Assembly: GCA_911728455.2 (NCBI GenBank)
Contig: OU452228.1
Location: 24,228,450 to 24,292,449 of the forward strand
Source of the DNA: Marthasterias glacialis
Taxonomy: Eukaryota; Echinodermata; Asteroidea; Forcipulatida; Asteriidae
Length of the DNA stretch: 64,000 bases
Reading direction: 5' to 3'
Positions 48,412-58,185 of the stretch are shown in pieces. Position 1 is the stretch's first letter. The number at the start of each line of letters is the position of its first letter. The notes under the pieces are model-generated. The model saw only the letters and a program-made list of their open reading frames with translations. It made no database searches and was not told the origin of the DNA. The position numbers and the translations under genes are program-made.

Positions 48412-49485
48412 CTATAATCGGGACGTCCCGGGTTGGTGAGAGTCCTGTTCTTGTGAGGCAGCCGACGTCAAGACTGTTCTTCCGGCTCTGCCCTCGGTCT
48501 GCACCACGTCCTTCAGGTAACATTCGGTGAATGTGTTGGGCGTCTTCCATGATGCCGCCTGAATGATGTCACCTAAAGATACTCCCTTAAAGAAAGCCCA
48601 GGACGCAGCCGCGGCCCGGATTTCATGGGCCCCAATATTCCCCGCCGGCGGTCCGCTCGTATCCGACCGGATCGCTGTCACGAGCCAACGGGCGATGGTG
48701 TCTCGGGACGCCGGCCGATGAGGCGGAATCGCGGTGACGAACAGTTGCGAATGTAACGTCCGCAGCGCTTTCGTGCGATTAACGTACCATTTGAGTGCCC
48801 GAACCGGGCACCAAAGCTTGTCGCTCGGGATCGATGAGAACGCCTTGATATCTGGCACGAAAATGTCCGGGGGCGTGAAGCCACTGGATTGATTTTTCGT
48901 GAGAAAACCGGCCTTCGGGATCAGTCGGACACCCCCCGGCTCCCACCGTATGTGACCCGCTTCCGTCGTCAGGGCGTGCAGTTCACTGCGTCGCCGTGAT
49001 GTTGCTACTGCTAGCAAAAAGGCCGTCTTGATGGACAAGTGCAATAGGGTCGCACTGCCCAATGGTTCAAAGGGCGATTTCGTTAGGGCGGTCAAGACCC
49101 TGAAGAGGTCCCATGAGGGCACGAGTTTCCTGCATGGAGGGCGGGAAACAAACATGCCCCTGACAAGTTGGCCGAGCGTTGGGTTACTGGAAATGGATGT
49201 CCCATCCGGGAATCCATTGTGGATGGCCGCAATGGCCGAGCGATAATTCTTTATGGTGCCAGCGGCCAGGTTATCGTCAAAGAGGTACACCAAGAAATCG
49301 GCCACCTCCCCTACAGATGTATCGGGGGGATGCAGAGATCTCCGTCGACACCACTGATAAAAATGTCGTACCCGGCTTGCGTAGACCTGCCGGGTAGACT
49401 CCCGGCGGCTGCATGCCGCAATTGACGCAGCTCGCTCTGAAAGGCCTGCTGAGCGGAACGACTTCGTGATAATGCCCAGCAGGTC
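48412..49485 (-). CDS. DIRS tyrosine recombinase (about 357 aa; upstream start unclear)
   Basis: The reading frame is open from 51,369, but only the last 357 residues or so look like protein; the earlier part is a shadow of the RT frame. An N-terminal SAM-like, core-binding part (RQVYASRVRHFYQWCRRR) is followed by the catalytic domain. The R-H-R-Y set is visible: Arg in SRRRSELHALT (about residue 165), AHEIR (His 287, Arg 290), Trp in ASWKT (313) and Tyr in TECYLKDV (323). This enzyme integrates the circular DNA copy, which explains the absence of a target duplication. The true start could be an internal ATG or a read from the RT frame by frameshift; I use the domain edge as start. The stop is 385 nt before the internal complementary region. 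Confidence 0.88.
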   Translation of the reverse strand, partial: DLLGIITKSFRSAGLSERAASIAACSRRESTRQVYASRVRHFYQWCRRRSLHPPDTSVGEVADFLVYLFDDNLAAGTIKNYRSAIAAIHNGFPDGTSISSNPTLGQLVRGMFVSRPPCRKLVPSWDLFRVLTALTKSPFEPLGSATLLHLSIKTAFLLAVATSRRRSELHALTTEAGHIRWEPGGVRLIPKAGFLTKNQSSGFTPPDIFVPDIKAFSSIPSDKLWCPVRALKWYVNRTKALRTLHSQLFVTAIPPHRPASRDTIARWLVTAIRSDTSGPPAGNIGAHEIRAAAASWAFFKGVSLGDIIQAASWKTPNTFTECYLKDVVQTEGRAGRTVLTSAASQEQDSHQPGTSRL

Positions 49486-51533
49486 AGGTGGAGATCGTGG
49501 GGGGCTGGGTGCTGAAAGCCCGAGCCCGGTTGGAATAGCAGGTCCTCTCGTTGTGGGAGGATCACCGGACGATGGACCAATAGTCGGGTCAGCCGCGTGA
49601 ACCAGGGCTGGCGGGGCCAGAACGGAGCAATGAGAAGGACCTTGCAGTCCTCCTGCTCCACTTTGGTGATCACCCTGGGGATTATTGAGATCGGGGGAAA
49701 GGCGTAGGCCAATAGTCCTCCCCACCCGAACGCCAGCGCGTCCACCCGCCACGCATTGGGGTCGGGGCCCCTTGCGCAGTAGGTTGGGAGCTGGTGGTTG
49801 TCCCGTGACGCGAACAGATCCACGTGTGGGCGGTCGATCAGCCGAAAAATCGACTGAACGACTTGAGGCAGGAGCGTCCACTCTGTCGGACGGATCCACC
49901 CCCTGGAGAGCGCATCGGCCGTGGTGTTGTCTTCCCCGGGGAGGTGAACGGCCGAGAGCGTGACCCGGTTCCGCAGACACCAGTGGAGGATCTCCCAGGT
50001 GTGTGCGCAGAGAGAGGCAGAGTGTGTGCCCCCCTGCCGATTTATGTAGGCCACTACCGTGGCGTTGTCGGATTGGACCAGAACTGCCCGGCCCACCACC
50101 GACGATCGGAAGCGCTCGAGCGCGTTGGCGACGGCCAACAACTCGAGGGTGTTTATGTGGGTGCCCTGATGTTCGGGGTCCCAGCGGCCCGCAACTTGTC
50201 GTGAGTGGAGGGTGGCCCCCCAGCCTGACAGGGACGCATCCGTCGTGATTGTCAGGGCCGGACAAGGCCTGCGGAATGCACGGCCCCCCATAAGGTTGGC
50301 TGGGTCCTGCCACCATAGCAGGTGTGGCCTCAGCCAGTCTGTGATAGGGACCAGCAGCTCGATGCTGTCCCGGTTCGGCCGATAGACCGCCAGGAGGTGC
50401 AGCTGAATCGGCCGCATATGGAGTCTGCAGTAGTCGACTACGTCTACTAGACTCGCCATGAGGCCCAGCAGCTTGAGCCAAGCTCGAGCTGGGGCCACCG
50501 TACAAGCGAGGAAAATGTCCACACATTGATGAAGGTTGCTCAATCGCGCCCCAGAAGGGCGCGCGAGCCCGTTGCGAAGGTCGAGCGCCGCTCCCAGGAA
50601 CTCCGGGAACTCGGAGGGGAGCGGGTGAGATTTCTCCCAATTGACTAGAAACCCGAGGTCGGCCGTTAGGTGCCACGTAAATTCTAGCGCCGACGCTGTT
50701 GATGCGCAGGAATCCCCCACGATCAACCAGTCGTCCAGGTAGGTGAAAATCGTCACCCCCTGCCTTCGCAACGCCGCCCCGACCACTCGCACGATCCGGG
50801 TGAACACCCGGGGAGAAGTGGAGAGGCCGAACGGGAGCACCGTGAATTCGTAACGGGTTCCCTGATATTGGAACCGAAGGAATTCCCAGTGCTCCCGCCG
50901 GACGGGGACATGAAGGTACGCATCCTTCAAGTCCAAGCTGGCTGCCCACGCTGGCGTATGGATAGACTCCAGGATAATTTTGAGAGTCTCCATACGGAAG
51001 CGTCTGGGGCGGATGAATTTGTTCAAGGGCTTGAGGTTGAGGACAGGCCGCCACATGCCGACCTCCTTTTTGGGCACCAAAAGGAAGGTCGACATGAAAC
51101 CCGGCGACGTCCCCCCAGGCGGGAGGACGCGCACCGCCCCCTTCTCGACGAGGGAGTGTATTTCCCCCTCGAGGGACCGGCGCCTCTCCGGGCTTGCCGG
51201 AACCGGCGTCGGCCGGACTAGCATGGCCGACGGGGGGGGGCTCGTAAATTCGAGTGCGTACCCGCGCTCGATGGTGTCGAGCACCCACCTGTCGGCCGTA
51301 ACCCCAGCCCAGGACCCTGCAAAGGCTCGAAGACGGCCCCCCACGGGTCCGACGATGGGGGGCCGCCACGAGACTGGGAAGTCACTTCCGCCAGCCCCCG
51401 GGGTAGCGGGGGGCTGACGTCCGGGCGCCACGCCCCCCAAAGGGGCGCTGCTGTCCGGAATACGGCTGATACGGCTGGGATTGGGGGGCACGCACGTTTG
51501 GCGAGATTTCGGCCCGAGTCCGAAACCCGCCAC
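49311..51533 (-). CDS. DIRS reverse transcriptase-RNase H polyprotein (740 aa)
   Basis: The reverse transcriptase has the first catalytic Asp in LDLKDAYLHVPV (D201), LPFGLSTSPRVF at 233-244 and YLDDWLI at 265-271 (D267, D268). RNase H follows with TTDASLSGWGA (D432), LELLAV (E464), SDN (D489) and ADALSRG (D540). Residues 570-655 hold the DLFASRDNHQLPTYC... and APFWPRQPWF block that follows RNase H in DIRS-like elements and that others describe as a Dam-like methyltransferase region; I cannot confirm that activity. All catalytic acids are present with no stop or frameshift, so the enzyme may be functional. ATG 51,533 is the first in frame and overlaps the gag frame; the end overlaps the recombinase frame by about 175 nt. 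Confidence 0.92.
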   Translation of the reverse strand: MAGFGLGPKSRQTCVPPNPSRISRIPDSSAPLGGVAPGRQPPATPGAGGSDFPVSWRPPIVGPVGGRLRAFAGSWAGVTADRWVLDTIERGYALEFTSPPPSAMLVRPTPVPASPERRRSLEGEIHSLVEKGAVRVLPPGGTSPGFMSTFLLVPKKEVGMWRPVLNLKPLNKFIRPRRFRMETLKIILESIHTPAWAASLDLKDAYLHVPVRREHWEFLRFQYQGTRYEFTVLPFGLSTSPRVFTRIVRVVGAALRRQGVTIFTYLDDWLIVGDSCASTASALEFTWHLTADLGFLVNWEKSHPLPSEFPEFLGAALDLRNGLARPSGARLSNLHQCVDIFLACTVAPARAWLKLLGLMASLVDVVDYCRLHMRPIQLHLLAVYRPNRDSIELLVPITDWLRPHLLWWQDPANLMGGRAFRRPCPALTITTDASLSGWGATLHSRQVAGRWDPEHQGTHINTLELLAVANALERFRSSVVGRAVLVQSDNATVVAYINRQGGTHSASLCAHTWEILHWCLRNRVTLSAVHLPGEDNTTADALSRGWIRPTEWTLLPQVVQSIFRLIDRPHVDLFASRDNHQLPTYCARGPDPNAWRVDALAFGWGGLLAYAFPPISIIPRVITKVEQEDCKVLLIAPFWPRQPWFTRLTRLLVHRPVILPQREDLLFQPGSGFQHPAPHDLHLTCWALSRSRSAQQAFQSELRQLRHAAAGSLPGRSTQAGYDIFISGVDGDLCIPPIHL

Positions 51534-53562
51534 GTGCGGTCTTGAATGGCTTGCGGCGCGGAATCGTATACGATGCCTTGCCCTTAGCCTGTGACGTTCT
51601 GACTGTTGAGGCAGATGGCTTCTTGAGATTGATCTTTTCTGTGGTCTTCAATCGTTTCGCCTCTGCCTCCATGAACTCTTCAAATTTGCCCGCAAAGAGG
51701 TCGACTCCCTCCAATGGTAGATCCTCGAATCTCTTGCGTGCGCCCGGCGACGGTAGGAAGAGTGCATCAAGCACATTTGCCCGCCGAGCAGATGTTGCAA
51801 GGGTTGCCACTCGAGCAAACTGCTCGAGAGCCGCCCGAAGGCCCTGATCCAGACAATGGAACGCCATGGTCAAGAGATCGGCCGGAACGGACGTATCGTC
51901 TTCACACCCGGAAGCAAGATACTCCGTCAGGAGAAGTAAAAAGGACGTCGCCCGCATTCCGGAGCGTGATGCGCTATCGAGCTTCTTAAGGGTCTCCTCA
52001 TGCTTGTTCCTGACCTTATCGGGAAAAGAGCGTTTGGACGCCGAAGCCCCGGCATCTGCCACCAGTTTATCCTTCACTGCCTCGGGAAGGGCTGGTGCGG
52101 TGAAGAATTTCTCATAGTCCGTCTTCGGGAACCGGTAGTACTCCGTGAGGCGTGCCCCTTGGGGGCGCCACTTGGAGGCCGACATGACCGCTTGGATACG
52201 GTCGACACAGACCTGATCCAGGGGTAACTCTTGGAAGGCTTTGTCTGGCCCCTGCGCCGTCCCGGTCCGTCGTTTAAACGACTTCTGGGAAGGCTGCACT
52301 GAGTCCTCAGTGGTTGGTAGTTGCAGTACTCGCACCATATCACGCTGAACCAAGCGTAGTTCGGTCTCCGTGATTGACAGGCGCTGCATAGAGATGACTT
52401 CGTCGTCCTCCCCGGCCGACTCGTCGGAGCGGGACGGGTGGGTAGAATCAACCGAGTGGGAATCACCCGGCACCCCGGACCCCATTGTCTGCGCCACGGC
52501 GTGGCCCGCGGGCTGGCTGACTTCATCTGCAAACGCCATCGATGGATGGAGGCTCAACGCTGGCTGGGACTCCGGGGCCCGGCTGAGTGTGTGCGGGATA
52601 ACCCCGCGTGCTTGGGCCAACCAGCCATGTCCGATAACAGACGGCTGCGGGCCCATGCCAGTCATCCCGACCGGGCCGTCCACCATAGCCGGTGGACGGG
52701 CGGCCGAGAGAGCAGATAGGGAGGCTGATATGTTCTGGAAGGCATGTAAGAATTCCGCCTTAGAAACCATATCTTCCGCCCGGTAGCGCTTACCGTGGCG
52801 TGAACGCCCCGAGGTCCCCTCTGAATCCGAAGAAGAAGATCGGGCGCGGCGCGCCTTTTTCTTCTTGGACTTTTTGCCCCGTGGCTGCTCCGAGTACACC
52901 TCGGACGATGCCTGTGGCAACGTCTGGGGCACGGGCACTCCCGAGCACCGGAGAAATTCCGATGTCGTGGTGGGTCCATCAGAGCGTGACAGTACCGAGC
53001 CTAGAGCCCCGGAGAGCTCATGGTCGGACCGCTCCATTACCCCAAAGCCCGCCCCGGCGTACAGCGCCCCCCGCCCCATGGGTGGAGGGTCGGCTGCACG
53101 GCCCGGGAACCCGCTCAATAGTCCCCTTTGTCCCGCTGTGGCTACCGCCACTGGGCCCAGGGAACGCGGGTGGTTCGAACCCACTGAACCGTGGTGGCTT
53201 GTCGCATCTGACAGCTCCACGTTCGGGGTTGAGTCGGAGGGAGTCTGGCGGGTACCCCCGCACGGCTTGCCCTGCCGACCCTTCTTTGGCTTCGCACCGG
53301 CAATCACGGTCTGCCGACCTTTGCCGGCCTTAGCCTTTCGTTTGGAAGCCCCGCCAATCACGGCCGGAGAGGAGGACCGGGCACCCAGTCCGACTCCAAC
53401 CGCAGGGTCGCCAGCACCCGCAGCCGTCAGTGGCTGCGGGCGCTGGACGGGAGACTGGTTCGGCAACAACCCGTCGCCGGCGCAGCCTCCTGAGGGCTCG
53501 ACCTGTCCCGGGGGGTGACCGCCCCCAGTTACGACAGGAAGAGCTCTCTCCAAACGTTTCAT
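51382..53562 (-). CDS. DIRS ORF1, gag-like protein (726 aa)
   Basis: First frame of the element, with ATG at 53,562. The N-terminal half is low complexity (Gly, Pro, Ser, Arg), with a Lys-rich KKSKKKKARRARSSSSDSE stretch near residue 230-245 that could bind RNA or act as a nuclear signal. The central part (about 400-660) is helical and includes the EYYRFPKTDYEKFFTAPALP segment typical of DIRS first frames. The C-terminus is Arg/Gly-rich (GGRGARTSAPRYPGGWRK). No zinc knuckle is seen. Its end overlaps the start of the RT frame by about 150 nt in another frame. Role by position: nucleocapsid-like packaging protein; the sequence alone does not prove this. Large opposite-strand frames here are shadows of the GC-rich code. 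Confidence 0.8.
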   Translation of the reverse strand: MKRLERALPVVTGGGHPPGQVEPSGGCAGDGLLPNQSPVQRPQPLTAAGAGDPAVGVGLGARSSSPAVIGGASKRKAKAGKGRQTVIAGAKPKKGRQGKPCGGTRQTPSDSTPNVELSDATSHHGSVGSNHPRSLGPVAVATAGQRGLLSGFPGRAADPPPMGRGALYAGAGFGVMERSDHELSGALGSVLSRSDGPTTTSEFLRCSGVPVPQTLPQASSEVYSEQPRGKKSKKKKARRARSSSSDSEGTSGRSRHGKRYRAEDMVSKAEFLHAFQNISASLSALSAARPPAMVDGPVGMTGMGPQPSVIGHGWLAQARGVIPHTLSRAPESQPALSLHPSMAFADEVSQPAGHAVAQTMGSGVPGDSHSVDSTHPSRSDESAGEDDEVISMQRLSITETELRLVQRDMVRVLQLPTTEDSVQPSQKSFKRRTGTAQGPDKAFQELPLDQVCVDRIQAVMSASKWRPQGARLTEYYRFPKTDYEKFFTAPALPEAVKDKLVADAGASASKRSFPDKVRNKHEETLKKLDSASRSGMRATSFLLLLTEYLASGCEDDTSVPADLLTMAFHCLDQGLRAALEQFARVATLATSARRANVLDALFLPSPGARKRFEDLPLEGVDLFAGKFEEFMEAEAKRLKTTEKINLKKPSASTVRTSQAKGKASYTIPRRKPFKTARGGFRTRAEISPNVRAPQSQPYQPYSGQQRPFGGRGARTSAPRYPGGWRK

Positions 53563-53720
53563 AACTCCTTCAAATTTAGCTACAACACTGGTTAATTAAC
53601 TCCAATAATTAAACACAATATATCTTCTTTATTGTCTTTTTTAATGTTTTTAACTCTTGCTAAAAGGGGAAAAAACTGACGAGCTATTGTAAAAACACGT
53701 CTCACCCTGGTCCTGCCGCT

Positions 53721-53872
53721 AAGAGAAAAGGAAGAGTCACGAGGCTACTCGCCGCGGGGCACTATGGGTAAGGCGATGGAGGGCGCTATATATATATATA
53801 TATATGTGTAAACTCTTAGCGAAATATCCTGCCGGTATTGGGAAATATGCAAATAGTAGTGTGCTCTACAGG
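53721..53872. repeat. DIRS inverted terminal repeat (5' side)
   Basis: Partner of 47,823-47,974. A 22-bp outer extension (53,873-53,894) ends at the ACT shared with the target. Confidence 0.95.
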
Positions 53873-53908
53873 TAATGTATGAGTGAAGTAGACTGTAGGG
53901 ATTTACCT

Positions 53909-56900
53909 TCATCCAACATCAACTTCAAAGATGAAACTGCTATCTTCAATTCTAGAAGACACCCTGACCTGATCTCCCTTCCTGACGTCTTTGCCCTGGG
54001 GAAGTAAATACGCAGCTTGGCTCCAGTGATTTTCATTATCCAATGTGTTCACGTTGTTCAATGCATCAACACTGATGTTGAACCAAAACGGTATGGCTGT
54101 TATTGTACCGTCCTCGGTGGCTTCAAATTGTCGGACCGTGGATGGATTGACAAAGCTGGGGAGATCGGACGAACCTGGTTGCTGTTTCTCATTGAAGTCG
54201 AGATGGAAGAGGAGGAAGGGTTGACTGAGTTGTTTGTAGGATCGGGTGGACAGGTGGATGTCAAGAAAAGTTGACACCTGTTAAGGGTAAAACAACTGAT
54301 TGATTAAGTTACTTTAATATTTCACAAAATTTATTCACTTGTCAAACGAGGAAATTGTGCAAGTGTGTAAAGCTGGCATATCATACATTACGTTTGTGCG
54401 TAGTCTACCAAAAATACCCTATTTTTATTGTTCAAAAACATTTCTTACGGCAGAAACTTTCAATTCTGAGAAGACTTTAGTCTTGAAGAACGTGTGTAAA
54501 AGCCAAGTGCAATTATTTAACTTTTCTTCCATAAATCATCAAAGAAAAACTAGTTTAATTCAACTTTGATGCTATGGGATTTTGGTAATCGGTGGAGCCA
54601 GTTTGTGTCAAGTGGGCGTGGCTTACAGTGGAACTACGTCACGCTTACAAACAGGATAGACGATGTGCCCTCCAACCCCAACCCAAAATATTCAGTTGGA
54701 TTAAGAGTGGCGTCACGGGTCATCGCCTTGGAGTTATGTGACCTTTGACTTCACTCCTTAACTAAATGTATGCAAAACACGATGCATACGCACATCGGAA
54801 GGCAGATTTCAACAGAGGGCGGATTAGACATATACAAAGGGCACGTGGGCTTTATTAAAAAAATCAGCAAAGTTAGCCATGTCCGGGCATATGGTGATAA
54901 CTTTTCAGACATAAAGGATGAAAGATAACATATTCTTCTTACCTTGTATTTATTGATAAACTGTGCAATCTTCAAACCCATGGTTGGTTCATCTCCGATT
55001 ACTTGGCTATCTGTCTGTAAGCTGGCACACTCTACACACATTGCAAAGACAGACAGAGATCCTGGAAGGACTACACCACTCGGTTTCAATGTACACACCC
55101 TGAGTAAAAATAACACACTCGGAGGTTACCTCATCCCACAGACAGAGAGTGTGGTGTTTAAGGCTGCTTTCCAGTTGGTACCGTTACTGAAAACTTGACA
55201 TGGATTCACTAAAAAACACAATTGATAGTTATCGCTGAGGCATCGCTGAGGCATCAGTGAGTTATCGCTGAGGAATCAGTGAGTATATGTCGCTGAAGAT
55301 GCTGGTAATCGCGTAACTGACTATAAAGCTGCCTTTATTCTATCACCATAACTGGCTTTATGTATATAGGCTAACACTCTCTACATGTAGACACACTGCA
55401 AACACAGCCTCCCAGTGGCGTAACCAGTGGGGGGGGCTGGGTGGAGTGGGGGAGGCCTGACTCAACTTCTGGTGGCTGAGACAATGAAGTGTTGTTTGAG
55501 TCTCAGTATTGGCACTTGTATCCTTGAGCGAGCGAAGCAATCTCTACCCTCGCAGGTAACCATTTACTCCTGGGTGGGTGAAGACTCTTCACCCACCAGG
55601 AGTAAATGGGTACCTAAGAGGGTAGAGATTGTTGTGAATGATTAGCAACCTGTGCATTGGCTGATGGTGCTGCATACTCCTAAGGAGTCAAGATATGTAC
55701 AGGAAAATTTGGGCCCGATGAACAGGAGTAATAATAATGTAAGGCACTTTATTAAACACATTATTATTTCCAATGAAAGTCTTTTAAAGGTAAAATTTAG
55801 GATTGGTAAAGCTGATAGTGCAGTGTTCTTATTTTGCGTAATTCAATATATACATTAAAAAACAAACCTGTGAAAGCTTGGGCTAAATCCGTCGTCCGAG
55901 TCTGGAGAAAATAGTGACAAACCATGCACACTTTCCAGCATGCAATCATATTGTCCTTAATTTTGATTGTTACAACCGCAATTAAAATCGGGGTCTTCAA
56001 ATTCTATATTCTCGTTCAAATTCTATATTCTCGACTTTGACAATATTTCAGACAGTAATATTTCTATGGAAGATTCCCACTGGTATGAACTTTATAAATC
56101 AGTAAGCTTTCAGACTGATACTAAGAAATTTGGGATGCATACCAATCCTTTATTCTACCTTTAACTGAACTACATAAAAAGAAGAAGCTAACAACCAACC
56201 TTCCTACAGCTATGTCCTCCAGAACTCTCTCCCTCAATGTACCACAGGGTGATACCAAATCCGTCACCAGAACATCCCACATTGCTTCAGAGGATGGGCT
56301 CAGTGGGTGTGACTCCGCCTCTAAATCCAAGCAACCCTCTATCCCATTGGCTCTAGCAATAGTCTCTATAAGATTTCTGGTTGCTGGTGTGGTAGATGGG
56401 ATGCAGACTCTTGTAGTGTGGAGGTGTTTGGCTGCAAAGAGTCCGGTCAGAGACACACCGCCTGATATGTCCAACACAGCAAACGTTGGTGTTGCTGACT
56501 TGACATGGCTTTTTGATGAACTGGATGAGTTGAAATCTTCCGAGATGGAGTCTTGTGACTTCCTTGAAGAAGCATCCATCAAGCTACTTATGGCATTATA
56601 AAAAGAATTCTGAAGTTTGCAATCATTGAGAATTGTTACAATATCTGGTGTTAGTAGGTCACATGGAGGACATGAGTAGGAGGTGGCAATTGCTACGCCC
56701 TTTGAAGCAGCAGCCCCGCCCACATTCTCACCTTGATGCATACCCCTATCCAATGGGTCACATGACCTTTGACCCTGGGTGCTCACATTTTCTCTGAAAC
56801 TGGTAACCATTTCCTCCATTACTTCTTCCTGCGTTAAGGCTGGCACTGAAGCAGGTGTGGACATCATTTTTGATGTTGCATGATGGGTAATGTCCGCACA

Positions 56901-58099
56901 TTTGAGATGAAGGCAGTCGCCACTGCATGATACAGCCACAGTGATGATGTCATGTTTGCTGACATGCAGAGATTCTTTGCAGTTTCCTATAAGGTGAAAA
57001 GAGGAAAGAAAGTTTAGTTTTGATTCAAAATCTCCAAGAAGCCTTGATTTATATGATTTTTGCCCTTCACTGAATAAAGATGTTCCAAATTTTTAGATAC
57101 GCACAAAAGCAAAAGTAAGATTTAATTATATGTTTCTCAGTGAGCACTTTTAACATTTGGAACATTTTCTGTCTTAAAACTATTATTTCCAAACTGGAAG
57201 AGCATTTACTAAACGTGCCTCTCAGAACTGTCTGTGTTCCTGAACGGAAGCAATTCACTGTTCCCAAGTTTGCTCCTGTACCATCGGAATTCAAGATGGA
57301 AGTCACATACAATACTGCACATTTCATGTACATTCCTTGCAAACTGGTTCCACTTATTCATTGCAATAAGAATTCATGAAGGAATTTACAAGGAATACCA
57401 ACTATTTTCACAAAGAATGATGTACAAACTGGTTCCAAAGATAACTAACCATAGGAACTTGTAAATAAAGTCACATGGAATATTACCTATTTTCACAAGG
57501 GATGATGATGTACAATCTTAGCAAAGTGGTCCCCAATATGACTTACCATCAGAATTCATGAAAAAGCCACATGCAAAAGTGCCTTTAAGTTGTATAAGGA
57601 ATTTGTTGAAATTGTTTCAGAAAAAGCTTACTTACAATTACAATTCATTAGGGAAGGCACACAGATTACTGCTAGTTTTCAGAATTATGTAAAAATCCCT
57701 GAAAACTGGTTCCAAAGATAGCTTACTGTTGGCATTCATGACGGAAGTCACAGGAAACACCACCATCTACCAGGGATTCATGACGGAAGTCACAGGAAAC
57801 ACCACCAACTCCCAGGGATTCATTAAGGAAGTCACATGGAGTACTGCCAATGTTCACATGGAATGATAAAAATCCCTGAAAACTGGTTCCAAAGATAACT
57901 TACCATTGGAATTGATAATGGAAGTCACAGGAAACACCGCCTGTTCCCAGCAGGAGCTATCATGGGGTGAGGTACTCAGTACTTCCGTATCATCCAGGAC
58001 GAGATCAAACCATGAAATGACTGCATCCACCTGACCACTACCGATGACCGGGAAGTCAATGTGTCTCCAGGTTGTACTGGGATGTTCTGAAGTAATGAT
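53909..58099 (-). CDS. PRMT9: PRMT9, C-terminal 502 residues (4 exons; 5' part not in view)
   Basis: Minus-strand exons: 57904-58099, 56200-56986, 54943-55099, 53909-54277 (TGA stop), with phases that join. Exon 1 here has DAVISWFDLVLDDTEVLST and SCWEQAVFPV, the strand-rich barrel end of the first PRMT module. The 787-nt exon contains a Ser-rich linker and the second, degenerate methyltransferase fold (FAVLDISGGVSLTGLFAAKH). The last exon has IPFWFNISVD and ENHWSQAAYLLPQG, as at PRMT9 C-termini. Known role: PRMT9 makes symmetric dimethylarginine on splicing factor SF3B2. The roughly 340 N-terminal residues (TPR repeats and active methyltransferase core) are not found up to 63.2 kb, where a GPCR gene lies on the other strand; they lie beyond the window or are lost. 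The stop is followed by AAG|GTAAAT, a possible 3' UTR donor, and by the DIRS element 14 bp on. Confidence 0.83.
55215..55340. mobile_element. Small hairpin element (MITE-like), copy 2
   Basis: GATAGTTATCGCTGAGGCAT to GACTATAAAG. It shares TATCGCTGAGGCATCAGTGA and GTCGCTGAAGATGC with 33,112-33,213 (reverse), with internal tandem duplication. In a PRMT9 intron. Confidence 0.6.
55538..55631. repeat. Near-perfect 94-bp hairpin derived from SINE-B
   Basis: AATCTCTACCCTC...CCATTTACTCCTGGGTGGGT is inverted as ACCCACCAGGAGTAAATGG...GAGGGTAGAGATT around about 55,585. The words match the middle of SINE-B, so it is a folded SINE fragment in a PRMT9 intron. Confidence 0.85.
55795..56145 (+). repeat. Dispersed repeat of about 340 bp, copy 2
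   Basis: Same series of blocks as 37,300-37,655 (GGATTGGTAAAGCTGATAGT, GAGTCTGGAGAAAATAGTGA, GGGGTCTTCAAATTC, TTTCAGACAGTAATATTTCT). Confidence 0.75.
57230..57905 (-). repeat. Tandem copies of a PRMT9 exon end and its splice donor
   Basis: Read on the minus strand, the last about 30 bases of the exon (TTTCCTGTGACTTCCATTA) plus the donor and about 40 bases of intron (GTAAGTTATCTTTGGAACCA) recur about six more times at 60-110 bp steps. Donor-like sites remain near 57,727 (GTAAGC), 57,634 (GTAAGTAAG), 57,541 (GTAAGTC) and 57,444 (GTTAGT); the copies near 57,365 and 57,287 are decayed. Confidence 0.75.
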
Positions 58100-58185
58100 C
58101 TGAGAAGAATCATGAAGAAAAAAGAAGGGAAAAAAACTGAAAAATGTCAGTTTTCTGTGGTGGATTTATATGTTTCCGTTTTGGG

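Larger units (their letters stand above)
47776..53894 (-). mobile_element. Full-length DIRS-type tyrosine-recombinase retrotransposon
   Basis: About 6.1 kb, clearly more GC-rich than its surroundings. Order along the minus strand: outer end, 152-bp inverted terminal repeat (53,721-53,872), gag-like frame, RT/RNase H frame, tyrosine recombinase frame, an A-rich tract (poly-T on the plus strand at about 48,199-48,236), the internal complementary region (48,027-48,129), then the other terminal repeat (47,823-47,974) and outer end. The two terminal repeats look identical even in the length of the TA run, and the three frames are open, so the insertion is recent. Both edges share the trinucleotide ACT (47,776-47,778 and 53,892-53,894), as expected when a recombinase inserts a circle without making a target duplication. 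It points the same way as PRMT9. Confidence 0.93.

Noticed and set aside
49486-51369. First about 628 residues of the open frame that ends in the tyrosine recombinase
   Set aside because: Low complexity and overlapping the RT frame in another phase; a GC-rich shadow without domain features.
52800-53518. Plus-strand frames of 177 and 217 aa opposite the DIRS gag
   Set aside because: Pro/Gly/Arg-rich antisense shadows of the gag frame.
55069-55100. A 30-nt GT-AG mini-intron in PRMT9 (GTAACCTCC to TACTCAG)
   Set aside because: The exon joins in phase directly at 55,099, so the upstream in-frame stretch is simply intron; 30 nt is also too short for a normal intron.
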